A program made the translations under genes and the position numbers. The notes below the pieces were generated by a model. The model had not been told where the DNA came from, ran no database searches, and saw only the letters and a list, made by a program, of their open reading frames with translations. From Sphingobium sp. 15-1 (GTDB lineage Bacteria > Pseudomonadota > Alphaproteobacteria > Sphingomonadales > Sphingomonadaceae), in the NCBI RefSeq assembly GCF_013375535.1, contig NZ_JABXJG010000003.1, forward strand, positions 186,001 through 250,000: a stretch of DNA of 64,000 nt, in the 5' to 3' direction. Positions 42,016-49,947 of this stretch are shown here, in pieces (within the stretch, counting starts at the first letter, position 1; each line of letters starts with the position of its first letter).

Positions 42016-42872
42016 GCCATGGGGGTACCGCGTCTCGCGTTGATAATATCCGCCGCAGTCTGGTCCATCTCAAAATGCCGCGCGCCCTGGAAATGCTCGA
42101 CGCCACCCTGCGCGGGATCGAGCAGGGCAAGATCGATGGCGTTGAGGCGATCGACATTTTGCTGAACGAAGAACTGTCGCTGCGGGAGAACCGCAGGATC
42201 AAGGCGGCCCTGCGCATGGCCAGGCTGCCGATCATCAAGACGCTGGACGGATATGACTTCTCCTTCCAGCCATCGCTCGACCGCAACCGGATCCTGGCGC
42301 TGGCCGGCCTCGACTTCATCAACCGGGCCGAGGTCGTGCATCTGCTGGGACCGCCGGGCACCGGGAAAAGCCACATCGCGACCGCCCTCGCAGTCGAAGC
42401 CGTGAAGGCAGGCAAGAGCGTCTACTTCATCCCGCTTGCCGATCTGATCGCTGCGCTGGCCAAGGCTGAACGCGAGGGCACGTTGCGCGAAAGGATCCGC
42501 TTCCTGTGCCGCTCCTCCCTGCTCGTCGTCGACGAGATCGGATATCTCCCTGTCACGCCGGGCGGCGGCAACCTGTTCTTCCAGCTCGTCAACGCCCGAT
42601 ACGAAAAGGGTGCCATGATCCTTACATCCAACCGCGGCTTTGCCGAATGGGGCGAGGTCTTTGGCGATCCTGTAGTGGCGACCGCCTTGTTGGACCGCCT
42701 CCTTCACCATGCTGTAGTCGTCCAGATCGAGGGTTCCAGCTATCGCATGCGACAGCACGCCGACTTGCTGCCTGAGCATGCCCGCGCTGCTCCGTCCATC
42801 AATCCGCCGCCCTTGCCGAAACGGCGCGGTCGCCCACCAGCAAAGGAAAAGCTTGATCTTCATCACGGCTGA
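42012..42872 (+). CDS. istB: IS21 helper ATPase IstB
   Basis: A 286-residue AAA+ ATPase. Walker A is GPPGTGKSHIATALA (about 115-129), Walker B is LLVVDEIGYLPV, followed by SNRGFAEWGEVF. The C-terminal tail is Pro- and Lys-rich. It works with IstA in target choice and transposition. Translationally coupled to istA through ATGA. Confidence 0.94.
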   Translation: MSHGGTASRVDNIRRSLVHLKMPRALEMLDATLRGIEQGKIDGVEAIDILLNEELSLRENRRIKAALRMARLPIIKTLDGYDFSFQPSLDRNRILALAGLDFINRAEVVHLLGPPGTGKSHIATALAVEAVKAGKSVYFIPLADLIAALAKAEREGTLRERIRFLCRSSLLVVDEIGYLPVTPGGGNLFFQLVNARYEKGAMILTSNRGFAEWGEVFGDPVVATALLDRLLHHAVVVQIEGSSYRMRQHADLLPEHARAAPSINPPPLPKRRGRPPAKEKLDLHHG

Positions 42873-42949
42873 TCACCGGCAAAAACCGTCCCGCCAAACT
42901 AGGGAATTTTAGATGCCCACTTTTGCGGAAACTTCGGTGCCCGTTGACA

Positions 42950-42954
42950 GCGAC
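42950..42954. repeat. 5-bp target duplication, right copy
   Basis: GCGAC directly after the right end of the IS21-type element, matching 39446-39450. Confidence 0.8.
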
Positions 42955-43064
42955 CGCCTGCAAGGCCTCGCGAAGGGCTTCGCACACGGTAACCAGATGC
43001 TCTCGTGTCCGTTCCGGCTTGGGCAGGATTTGCATTTCGACGGCAAGGAGCGCCTGATCGGCTA
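42950..43064 (-). pseudogene. N-proximal part of a frame split by IS21
   Basis: The minus-strand codons read QILPKPERTREHLVTVCEAL and run to the IS21 insertion point as EALQAVA. Rejoined across the 5-bp duplication they continue DVKIAVRVTTVDPTNYFVLR at 39450-39382. The left part is itself joined to an IstA fragment near 43064, so the gene start is lost. Family not recognised. Confidence 0.55.
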
Positions 43065-43142
43065 GCCGCCGGTGAACCCGCGCTCGTCACGAAGCCGATC
43101 AAACACCCGTTTGGCCGTATGGCGCTGCTTGCGCGGCACCTT
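43065..43142 (-). pseudogene. IstA N-terminal fragment of another IS21-type element
   Basis: The minus strand reads VPRKQRHTAKRVFDRLRDER and ends GFTGG, a segment typical of a second IstA subfamily. About 26 codons remain. Confidence 0.65.
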
Positions 43143-43149
43143 CAATCGT

Positions 43150-43340
43150 CGCCGCACTCATTGTCCTCAGCTTTGTCTTCACCTCCAAGTCCAGGTTCAG
43201 ATGCCCATGGCGCTCCATGGCCTCCAGGAGAATGGGGATGAGTGGTCGGAGCCGTTTGCCGCACAACCGATCAGACGATTCCCATAAGATGATCAGGGCC
43301 ATGCGGACCGCTTCGTCATATACGCCAAGATGCTGCGCGC
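43150..43340 (-). pseudogene. Integrase-type transposase internal fragment
   Basis: The minus strand reads QHLGVYDEAVRMALIILWES, then SDRLCGKRLRPLIPILLEAM and LRTMSAATIE. This YDxAVRxALxxLWExSDRxCGKRLKPL pattern marks a DDE integrase-type transposase common in sphingomonads. Both ends are missing. Confidence 0.65.
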
Positions 43341-43602
43341 GCTGTCGCGCGCATCTTTGCTCATTATAGATGACTGGGGCCCTGAAGCCCTCAACGCCGA
43401 CCGCCGCCAAATCGTCGAGGACCGCTATGATCGCGGCTCTATCCTCATCACGAGCCAAATCCCCGTGGACCGCTGGTATGAAATAATTGGAAATCCCACT
43501 CTGGCCGATGCCATCTTGGATCGCGTCGTTCACAACGCATACCGCATCGATCTGACCGGCGAGAGCCTCCGCAAAAGGCGTGCCGCCTCATTCGACACTT
43601 GA
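43330..43602 (+). pseudogene. IstB C-terminal fragment of another IS21-type element
   Basis: About 90 residues: ASLLIIDDWGPEALNADRRQ (Walker B), ILITSQIPVDRWYEIIGNPT, then ADAILDRVVHNAYRIDLTGE and a proper stop. The Walker A half is missing. Different from the intact IstB at 42012. Confidence 0.85.
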
Positions 43603-44117
43603 CCAAATAAGACAGATCAGGACATCAACAAACAAGATCCACACGAGCCACTCAAATGGCCGACATCAGATCGGAATGGTGGCCGGCTTCGTCGGAATAC
43701 GCACCCAAACAGGCGCGGAAATGCCCAAAGCGGCACTTCAGTGCCTCATCCTTGCGAGGCGGGATCGTTTGACGCAGGCTGATCACTGGCGGGCAGACCT
43801 TCACGATTTGAAGGAATTGCCATGAACGAATCGACCTGAACCATTTGCCCGGTCGCTCGAATCGCGACCTCGGGAAACGTTGAGCGCTGTGTCCTTGGGA
43901 CGCGGTGGGAAAAAATCTGCGTCGGCCGCAGGGCGCGGTTGGTCTTACGCCGATTTCCACCCTGTTCCGCCAAGGACCGCCGAAGCCCGCCAGCGTTTGC
44001 CGTCCTGTACCCCAGGGATCCCAATTGATCCGTTCAGCCCTCTTGCCGGGAGAACGGAGCCGTTCAATGCTGATCTTTGGGAGCGTGTGCAGCAACATGA
44101 ATTGAAAGAACTGCCCC
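43603..44117. other. Gap with mobile-element debris
   Basis: 515 bases with no intact gene. Two short plus-strand frame ends resemble each other (HDLKELP before 43822 and HELKELP before 44130), suggesting a degraded duplication. No domain recognised. Confidence 0.4.
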
Positions 44118-44317
44118 ATGAACAATCCTGATCGTATCATTCGTATGAAGACCGTTCTGGCCCGCACCGTTCCACCCTCTATCGCAAGATCGCGGAGGGG
44201 ACATTCCCCAGGCAGATACTGATCAGCGTCCACGGCGCTGGCTGGCACGAATCTGTCGTCAATCGCTGGATCGCCAATCCGGTCGCCTACCGGGAGGAGG
44301 GCTGTACCTCGGGATGA
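44118..44317 (+). pseudogene. AlpA-like regulator, frameshifted
   Basis: The first frame reads MNNPDRIIRMKTVLART, then after a deletion the second frame reads TLYRKIAEGTFPRQILISVH, GAGWHESVVNRWIANP. This is the AlpA/prophage MerR-like helix-turn-helix pattern (RxxEVxxxxGLSRSTLYRxIxxGxFPxxxxLG). A few bases near 44168-44175 are lost. Typical of integrated elements. Confidence 0.7.
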
Positions 44318-44854
44318 TTGGTCTGAAATCTCGACAACTCGCACGCGTCCGACGGACGATCGCCGATCCGCGTCGCATCGCCGCGGCTACCGCCGTCGTA
44401 AATTTCCGCCAATGCCAGGAGCCGACATTCCTGGTTCGCACTGTTCGTCGTCCGCGCCAGTGGCCTTAATTCGCTGCGTTGGAAATCCGCCGTGTGATTC
44501 AGCATCACTGGAAATTTATCACAATATATAACTAAAGACATGCATCGATTATATCTTTAAGGATGAGTAATTTTGCGAATTAATAAACAGAAAAGTTCAA
44601 CTGAAATCGAATTCAAGTTGGCAGAATCACTTTTTTGGTTCAGAATAGGGAGCATAGCGTATGTGGGTTTTTTATTACCTAGATGGCTATTAGGTTAGCA
44701 TCGCTTAGAAAAATTTCATTAAAAATGCATGCCTGTGATGGGAATGGTTGTTAATAACAAAAGTCGGAGTCGCACTCTGGCGAGAGTGCCTAATAAATAG
44801 GCGCGATGGCCAAAATTTCACCGGCGTATGTGCGCCCAGTGGAGAGGAAGTGCC
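44318..44854. promoter_or_regulatory. AT-rich upstream region of the kinase cassette
   Basis: 537 bases without a gene. From about 44510 the sequence is much richer in A and T than its surroundings, which suggests promoter DNA or foreign origin. A ribosome site GAGAGGAAG lies just before the next gene. A small inverted repeat GGCACTCTC/GAGAGTGCC-like sequence is near 44772-44790. Confidence 0.4.
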
Positions 44855-45142
44855 ATGGTAGAACCTCTGGAAAAACTGTCCTCTGGTGAGGATGATCGTC
44901 GGGACTTTCTGAAATCTTGTGGACGTTTCGCACTGACAGTGCCGCCCGCGATGACTATTCTTTTGTCCACGTCGCTCAGTTCGCCAGCGATCGCCAAATC
45001 GACAGGTGGCCGGATCAAGGGCAATAACGGGGTCGGCAATGGCCTTGATCCACAGCCCCCAGGCAATCCGCCGATCAATGATGGGCTGGGCAGTGGGCCT
45101 GGCCATCCGGGCAACCGCGACGGAGCGCACAAAAAACCGTAG
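44855..45142 (+). CDS. Small twin-arginine Gly/Asn/Pro-rich protein, possible modified-peptide substrate
   Basis: A 95-residue protein. The N-terminal 20 residues are acidic and polar, then DRRDFLKSC (twin-Arg) leads into a hydrophobic stretch FALTVPPAMTILLSTSLSS ending AIA, which looks like a Tat-type signal with cleavage near residue 48. The C-terminal 47 residues are low in complexity: IKGNNGVGNGLDPQPPGNPP, then NDGLGSGPGHPGNRDGAHK. Strong ribosome site GAGAGGAAG. The PqqD-kinase gene starts 16 bases later and the nucleotidyltransferase follows with overlap. PqqD domains bind leader peptides, so this protein may be the peptide substrate; that is inference. It could also be a small exported structural protein. 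Confidence 0.7.
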   Translation: MVEPLEKLSSGEDDRRDFLKSCGRFALTVPPAMTILLSTSLSSPAIAKSTGGRIKGNNGVGNGLDPQPPGNPPINDGLGSGPGHPGNRDGAHKKP

Positions 45143-45158
45143 CGGGGCGCGCGGGGGG

Positions 45159-46346
45159 ATGATCAACGGACAGGACATAGGCTTGCCCTCCTCGCCCGTC
45201 ATGCCGGTTTGGAATGAAGCGCCGTCCATGGCGGACGATCTGGCTGTGTGCCTTTGCCTGGCTGACGACGCGGCGCTTGTTTCGATCGGCGGACGCGTGG
45301 CTGCCTTTTCTGGCAAGAGGCAGAGGCTCTTCGAGTTCAACGAGACCGCTGTCTGGCTCGCGCGCCGGCTCGAAGCAGGGACGCGCTGGCCAGCGCTGCG
45401 CGACAAGCTCGTCGATCAAGGCCTACCTCCCGTGATCGCTGGAACCTATGCGCGGGATTCGCTGCTGATGTGGTCGCGAGAAGGAATCGTCGCCGCGACA
45501 CTCGTCGCGGCACCTGGGCAGGAGGCGGCGCGTCAGACCATAGAGATTGCGGGTCTCCGCCGCACGCTCTGCTACGGCACTCATGCGCTGATGGAGCGGA
45601 TAGCACCGGTTTTCGCACATCTGGAGACCGGGGATGACAGAGGATCGACGTGCTACGATATCGTCGACGGATGCGACCTCGTCTTTATCGGCAGGCGTGG
45701 TCAGCCCATGCTGATCGTCACCCCGTTGCAAGCCGCGCCTTCGCTCAAGGGCCTACTGATAGAGGAAATCCTCAACGTGCCAAGCGTGTCCGTCGCGCTT
45801 CATACTGCTTGCCTGATACGCGACGGCGGGGCGTTGCTGCTCGCCGGATCGCCGGGCGCGGGCAAGAGTACAATAACGGTGGCTCTGATGGCGGCGGGCT
45901 TTGGTTATGGAGGCGACGACATTGCGCTCGTCGACCATGCTGGGCGCGTACAGGGCCTGCGTTTCGCGCCAGCGATCAAGACCGGAGCATGGCGGCTGAT
46001 CACGGATCTCCGCGACGATCTGGCATGTGCGCGCGTGCACCACCGGCTCGACGGCAAGCGTATTCGCTTCCTCTCACCGGGGCGCGGCTGCGACGGTGCG
46101 TTGCCCGTGCGCTGGATTATATCATTGCAGCGGCGCAAGAGCGCGCCGGCAATGCTCGTTCGCGAGGATCCTGCGGATGCGCTCGCGGCACTGATCCGTG
46201 AGGCTTATTCGAGCCGGGGAGGGGCCTCTGCAGCGGATATCCGAATGCTGGTCGACCTCGTTTCAGGCGCGGAGTGCCACACGCTCGTCTATTCCGAACT
46301 CGATGAAGCAGTGCGGACGCTCGCCGGACTCCGCGGTGATGCATAG
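45159..46346 (+). CDS. PqqD-like domain fused to HPr kinase-like (HprK) domain
   Basis: A 395-residue protein. The first half (about 20-110) resembles PqqD-type peptide-binding domains: LFEFNETAVWLARRLEAGTR and ATYARDSLLMW-type helices, as in RiPP recognition elements. The second half is HprK-like: Walker A LLAGSPGAGKSTITVALM near residues 225-242, then GGDDIALVDHAGRVQGLRFAP. Such HprK-related kinases phosphorylate peptides or small molecules in several clusters, including some lasso-peptide clusters. The HPr-binding elements of true HprK were not seen. The ATG at 45159 follows a G-rich ribosome site. It overlaps the next gene by eight bases. Target unknown. Confidence 0.75.
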   Translation: MINGQDIGLPSSPVMPVWNEAPSMADDLAVCLCLADDAALVSIGGRVAAFSGKRQRLFEFNETAVWLARRLEAGTRWPALRDKLVDQGLPPVIAGTYARDSLLMWSREGIVAATLVAAPGQEAARQTIEIAGLRRTLCYGTHALMERIAPVFAHLETGDDRGSTCYDIVDGCDLVFIGRRGQPMLIVTPLQAAPSLKGLLIEEILNVPSVSVALHTACLIRDGGALLLAGSPGAGKSTITVALMAAGFGYGGDDIALVDHAGRVQGLRFAPAIKTGAWRLITDLRDDLACARVHHRLDGKRIRFLSPGRGCDGALPVRWIISLQRRKSAPAMLVREDPADALAALIREAYSSRGGASAADIRMLVDLVSGAECHTLVYSELDEAVRTLAGLRGDA

Positions 46347-47406
46347 CGGTGTGCCATTCGCGCAACTCATGGCGTGCCTGGACGGCCGTCCGCCAGTGAA
46401 TGTTGACTGGGCCGGGGTCATCGCCGCTGCGAACCAAACACTGACCACGGGGACGCTCGCTCAGCGCCAGCGGATCAGCGGATCGATCGCGCTTCCAGAG
46501 GATGTCAGAAGCTTCCTCGCAGCGGTCCAGGCACGTGCACTCGAGCGCGACCGGCGTATGCGCGACCAACTCGCCGAGGCAGTCACCTGCCTCAATCGCG
46601 TGGATATCATGCCGATGCTCATCAAGGGCGCTGCGCTCCTCGCCATGCCCGGCGTCGACTCGCGAGGCCGACTACTTTCGGATCTGGATCTCATAGTGCC
46701 AGCTTCGGCTTTGGCTTATGCGGGCGAAGCGCTAGTTACGATTGGTTATGTCCAGCAGACTGGGTCGAGCGATCCAACGGTGGCCCATATATTTGCACGT
46801 TCGTGCGATGCTGGGACGATCGACCTGCACTGCCGCCTCAAAACATCGCGTCCGCGCTTCGACTTCGCGCGGCTTGCCGCGAACTGCGTCCGCGTTGGCG
46901 TTGGCTCGGGTGAGGCTTTGCTGCCCTCGCCAACCGCCCAAGCGCTGATACTGATCCTCCATGATCAACTTAAGGACCGCGATTATTGGCGGGGGCTTGT
47001 CGATTTGCGGCACGTACTCGACATCGTTGCACTTGCCCGGACGCCCGAGGGCATCGACTGGGACTTGCTTAGCTCATGGTTCCCTGAGCGCCAGCCACAG
47101 ACGGCGCTCCGGACCCAGCTTGTAACGATCGAGGCGCTGCTAGGTATCGGGGTGCCGCCCCGGCTGATCAGGGGCTGGTGGCCGCGTCTGCAGCATCGGC
47201 GCAGGATGGTGCAGGCGAACTGGTCTGTGCTTGGACCCGTATTCACTTTGCTCACGCTTGCCCTCGATCCGCCACGATACTGCTGGGAGGCTGCGGACGG
47301 AAATGCACATGCCCTGCGGGGATGGGGGCTGGGACCTGGCATCTTTACGCGCGCCTTCTCGGGGCTGCAGCGAATTCATCGGCGCAAGGCACCGGGCAAG
47401 CTCTAG
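46339..47406 (+). CDS. Nucleotidyltransferase family protein (NTP_transf_5-like)
   Basis: A 355-residue protein with the signature of uncharacterised nucleotidyltransferases: MPMLIKGAALLAMPGVDSRG, then LLSDLDLIVP, giving the DxD metal site (about residues 115-120), and TIDLHCRL as the third acidic strand. The C-terminal half is helical with HDQLKDRDYWRGLVDLRHVLDI. Homologues sit beside HprK-like kinases in polysaccharide and modified-peptide clusters. It overlaps the kinase stop and is certainly co-translated. It may attach a nucleotide to a phosphorylated target, or act on a sugar. Confidence 0.8.
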   Translation: MHSGVPFAQLMACLDGRPPVNVDWAGVIAAANQTLTTGTLAQRQRISGSIALPEDVRSFLAAVQARALERDRRMRDQLAEAVTCLNRVDIMPMLIKGAALLAMPGVDSRGRLLSDLDLIVPASALAYAGEALVTIGYVQQTGSSDPTVAHIFARSCDAGTIDLHCRLKTSRPRFDFARLAANCVRVGVGSGEALLPSPTAQALILILHDQLKDRDYWRGLVDLRHVLDIVALARTPEGIDWDLLSSWFPERQPQTALRTQLVTIEALLGIGVPPRLIRGWWPRLQHRRRMVQANWSVLGPVFTLLTLALDPPRYCWEAADGNAHALRGWGLGPGIFTRAFSGLQRIHRRKAPGKL

Positions 47407-47511
47407 GCGGCACCTTTATGGTCCGACCACTTTGGAGGAGGCAACGGGCTATAGCTGCCGTTGCCGGATGCGATGGGATTTTGCCTTTCCGGGTAACGAT
47501 CGAGCATGAAA

Positions 47512-47739
47512 TTACTTTGCCTTGATGTAGCGGCTCCAAATATATGCCACTGAAAGACATAGAAGCGTGCTCAGATATACCGGCAGCCAGACGATCGTCA
47601 GCAGCCTATCGAAAATCGTGACTGTGACCATGTCTCTCGACTTTGACTGCAGGTGCCAGAACCAAGGTATGCAAACGATCCACAGGAGCATTATGGCTGC
47701 CAATAGCAAAGGAAGCATAAATCCGTCTATCTGGTTCAC
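47512..47739 (-). CDS. Small two-helix membrane protein, hypothetical
   Basis: 75 residues from a GTG start with GAGG seven bases upstream. Two hydrophobic helices are visible: FMLPLLLAAIMLLWIVCIPW (about 7-26) and TIVWLPVYLSTLLCLSVAYI (about 48-67). Short basic linkers separate them. No family recognised. Lying opposite in strand to its neighbours, it could be genuine or chance. Confidence 0.45.
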   Translation of the reverse strand: MNQIDGFMLPLLLAAIMLLWIVCIPWFWHLQSKSRDMVTVTIFDRLLTIVWLPVYLSTLLCLSVAYIWSRYIKAK

Positions 47740-48215
47740 TGGAGACCTCGTCGGTTCAGTGGGCTGCTAAAAGATATTGGGTTGATCGCCCCGAAAACTG
47801 AGCCGGGCTCTTCAACGAGAAGTTTCCCGTCTGACAATTATGTTTCGAATGTCATAGACGGGTCAAGACGGGTTTCCTCCTTCCGGTTTCGGCCGGTCGG
47901 GCCAAGCAGATTTGGACTGGAAGCTATCGTTGCCAGTCTGAGTTTCCGTTCTAGAGCTCGCTGCGTTGGATCAGGCGCAGATCGCGCGCTCCAACTTTTA
48001 TTGTCGCATCATTTTAAGCGGAAATCCAGTTCCCACTTTTCCGCACGATGCTCTAAACCCTAATAGTCGTTTTCGCTAAGTTGCTGGACTGAAAAGCCAT
48101 TGATCGTCTTGACCTTGGCTAATCTTAATATCTAGATCATCGCTTCTGACACCTCAATTTGGTAGAATATAAGTGGACCCAGCCACACGATTCTCTGCCA
48201 ATGCGGGGATGGAAA
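47740..48215. other. Gap upstream of transposase fragment
   Basis: 476 bases without a supported gene. A stretch near 47839-47890 (TTATGTTTCGAATGTCAT, GGTCAAGACGGGTTTC) resembles 61629-61675. No other feature was recognised. Confidence 0.35.
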
Positions 48216-48680
48216 ATGGTAAGTGCGGACGCGCCTCGTCTACGAGCAGATGACCAGTCCTGGCGGATTGCTTGCGAGCGCGAGCCGGTAATCCGCGCGC
48301 TATCCGAGCTGCCGACGCTCAATCGAGCAGCGGTCATGGAGGCTTCCAACCGATTGGGCATCAGTCGCGCTTGGGTATTCAAGCTGGTGACCCGCTATCG
48401 AGCAGATCCGGTCACCAGTTCGCTACTGGGCAGGCCCACCGGATTTCCCAAGGGCCGCCATCGGCTAAACCCCGATGTGGAAGCGGTGGTCACGTCAGAA
48501 ATCGAGCAGTTCTTTTTGACACGCCCGAAGGCGAAATTTTCCCAGCTCACACGCAGGATAAAACTGGCCTGCGCGGACCAAGGGCTTGCCCCGCCTGCAT
48601 TTCAAACAATCCGGAGCCGCGTGGGTGAAATGAAGCGTGATCGCGTCGCTGCCCGCGAAGGAAAGAAAGCTGCAAATTGA
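48216..48680 (+). pseudogene. N-terminal fragment of a TnsB/TniA (Mu-type) transposase
   Basis: 154 residues: LPTLNRAAVMEASNRLGISR (first helix-turn-helix), VFKLVTRYRADPVTSSLLGR, then GRHRLNPDVEAVVTSEIEQF and PPAFQTIRSRV (second). This is the DNA-binding N terminus of retroviral-integrase-type transposases of Tn7/Tn5053 elements. The DDE core, more than 350 residues, is missing and the frame ends EGKKAAN. Either a transposon relic or a domesticated DNA-binding domain. Confidence 0.75.
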
Positions 48681-48747
48681 TCGGTAGGATCCCGTAACGC
48701 GCGCCCCCATCCCAGATTGCTACTGGTCAAAAAGTTTCGACGGGCGC

Positions 48748-49914
48748 ATGATGCGGCTTGATCGACCGCTTTGGGAAAAGGGGGCGTTTGTGCGGTCAAA
48801 GCCCATTTTTCGGTTCGGAAAAGGCCGCCTCCTCTGCGCGTTGGCTACGTTGGCGGCTGGTGGAGCAACGACCGCGTTGCTTCCTGCTTCGATGCGCAAA
48901 ATGTCCGGCTATCGCGATGACACGCACGGTGCTCTCCAATCAGCACGTCGGATCGTCAGTCTTCGTGGTGAACAACCACTTGAGCGGTTGAAATTCATGC
49001 CGCCGGCTGGAGTGAGCGGCGCGGCTCTCGATGCCCGGCGCGCCAGCTTCATGGTCGCCAATAGTCGCAATCCGAAGCCAACCGCTGACCAGGATTGTAA
49101 CCATGGAAACTTGCCGCTCAACAAATATCCCCTGCTGATAGAGCAGCAAGACCGGACCGCTATCGTAGGCGGCCTGTTTCTTAGTCGCGTGCCGCAATCG
49201 GCGGAATGGCGGGCCACCTACTGCAACAGCTCGGTGATCACGTTCGAGGGAGCGCCCAACGGCGTCGTCGATGGAGTACGGATTACCGGCGCGTGGGATG
49301 CGATCCGCATGGGCCGCGGCTCCCCCGGACTATTGATCGACAACAGTTGGATCAGCGATGCACGCGACGATGCGGTCGAGAACGACTTTCTCCAGGCTGG
49401 GACGGTCCGCGATACTCTGATCGATGGCGCGTTCCAGGGCATCAGCGTCAAGCCGCGAAAAGACAGTGCCATGGGTGATGCGAGCAACCAGACGGTGACG
49501 CTTTCAGGAGTCCTGCTTCGCCTGCAGGAATATTCCTACAAGGAGGGACGCCGGTTTGGCGCGTTGACGAAGAGCGATCAGCGCGCTCCGCGGTTCCGGG
49601 TGGTCAATTCGGTTGTCGCGGTGGATTATGCCGGTGGCACTTCCTACCCGCAATTCTGGTCGACCAGTTGGTCGAAGCTGACAGAATCGTCCAATAACCT
49701 GTTCCTGTGGCTTTCGGACGCGCCAATCCCCGATTTCGTTCCACTCCCGCCGTCCAGCTTCCACCTGCTCAAAGGGCAGGCCGCGAGAGACGCCTGGACC
49801 CGCGCGAAGAACAACTGGATCAATTGCCATCCGAAGCTTACCCGGTTGCCAACCGATCCGCGCTCGAACCCCGATGCATGCGTTCCGAACAGTTGGGGCG
49901 GCTTTACAAACTGA
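48748..49914 (+). CDS. Secreted right-handed beta-helix protein, possible polysaccharide-active enzyme
   Basis: A 388-residue protein. A basic N terminus precedes a hydrophobic segment (GRLLCALATLAAGGATTALL, about 26-45), a signal or anchor. The core is a parallel beta-helix: NSSVITFEGAPNGVVDGVRI, AWDAIRMGRGSPGLLIDNSW, ISDARDDAVENDFLQAGTVR. The same segments occur in the RTX protein at 59568, so the two are paralogues. The adjacent Asp/Glu residues in ARDDAVEND are a likely catalytic or metal site. Beta-helix proteins beside exopolysaccharide genes are usually lyases or hydrolases; activity here is inferred. Start uncertain (ATG 48748 or 48751). Confidence 0.75.
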   Translation: MMRLDRPLWEKGAFVRSKPIFRFGKGRLLCALATLAAGGATTALLPASMRKMSGYRDDTHGALQSARRIVSLRGEQPLERLKFMPPAGVSGAALDARRASFMVANSRNPKPTADQDCNHGNLPLNKYPLLIEQQDRTAIVGGLFLSRVPQSAEWRATYCNSSVITFEGAPNGVVDGVRITGAWDAIRMGRGSPGLLIDNSWISDARDDAVENDFLQAGTVRDTLIDGAFQGISVKPRKDSAMGDASNQTVTLSGVLLRLQEYSYKEGRRFGALTKSDQRAPRFRVVNSVVAVDYAGGTSYPQFWSTSWSKLTESSNNLFLWLSDAPIPDFVPLPPSSFHLLKGQAARDAWTRAKNNWINCHPKLTRLPTDPRSNPDACVPNSWGGFTN

Positions 49915-49947
49915 TGGCTGCCGAATGCTGGCTGAGCCTCGCCTGAT

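Larger units (their letters stand above)
39451..42949 (+). mobile_element. IS21-family insertion sequence, interrupted by an IS630-type element
   Basis: The ends are inverted: left TGTCATCGG and right TGTCAACGG (minus strand), both followed by TCCGCAAAAGTGGGC and AAAATTCCCTA at matching distances. A 5-bp GCGAC duplication flanks it. It encodes IstA and IstB. About 1.2 kb of IS630-type sequence (39515-40706) is inserted between the left end and istA. Without that, the element is about 2.3 kb, the normal IS21 size. The istAB genes look intact, but the insertion may separate them from their promoter. Confidence 0.88.

Noticed and set aside
43652..44344. 230-codon minus-strand frame in the debris region
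   Set aside because: No domain; overlaps the AlpA-like remnant on the other strand.
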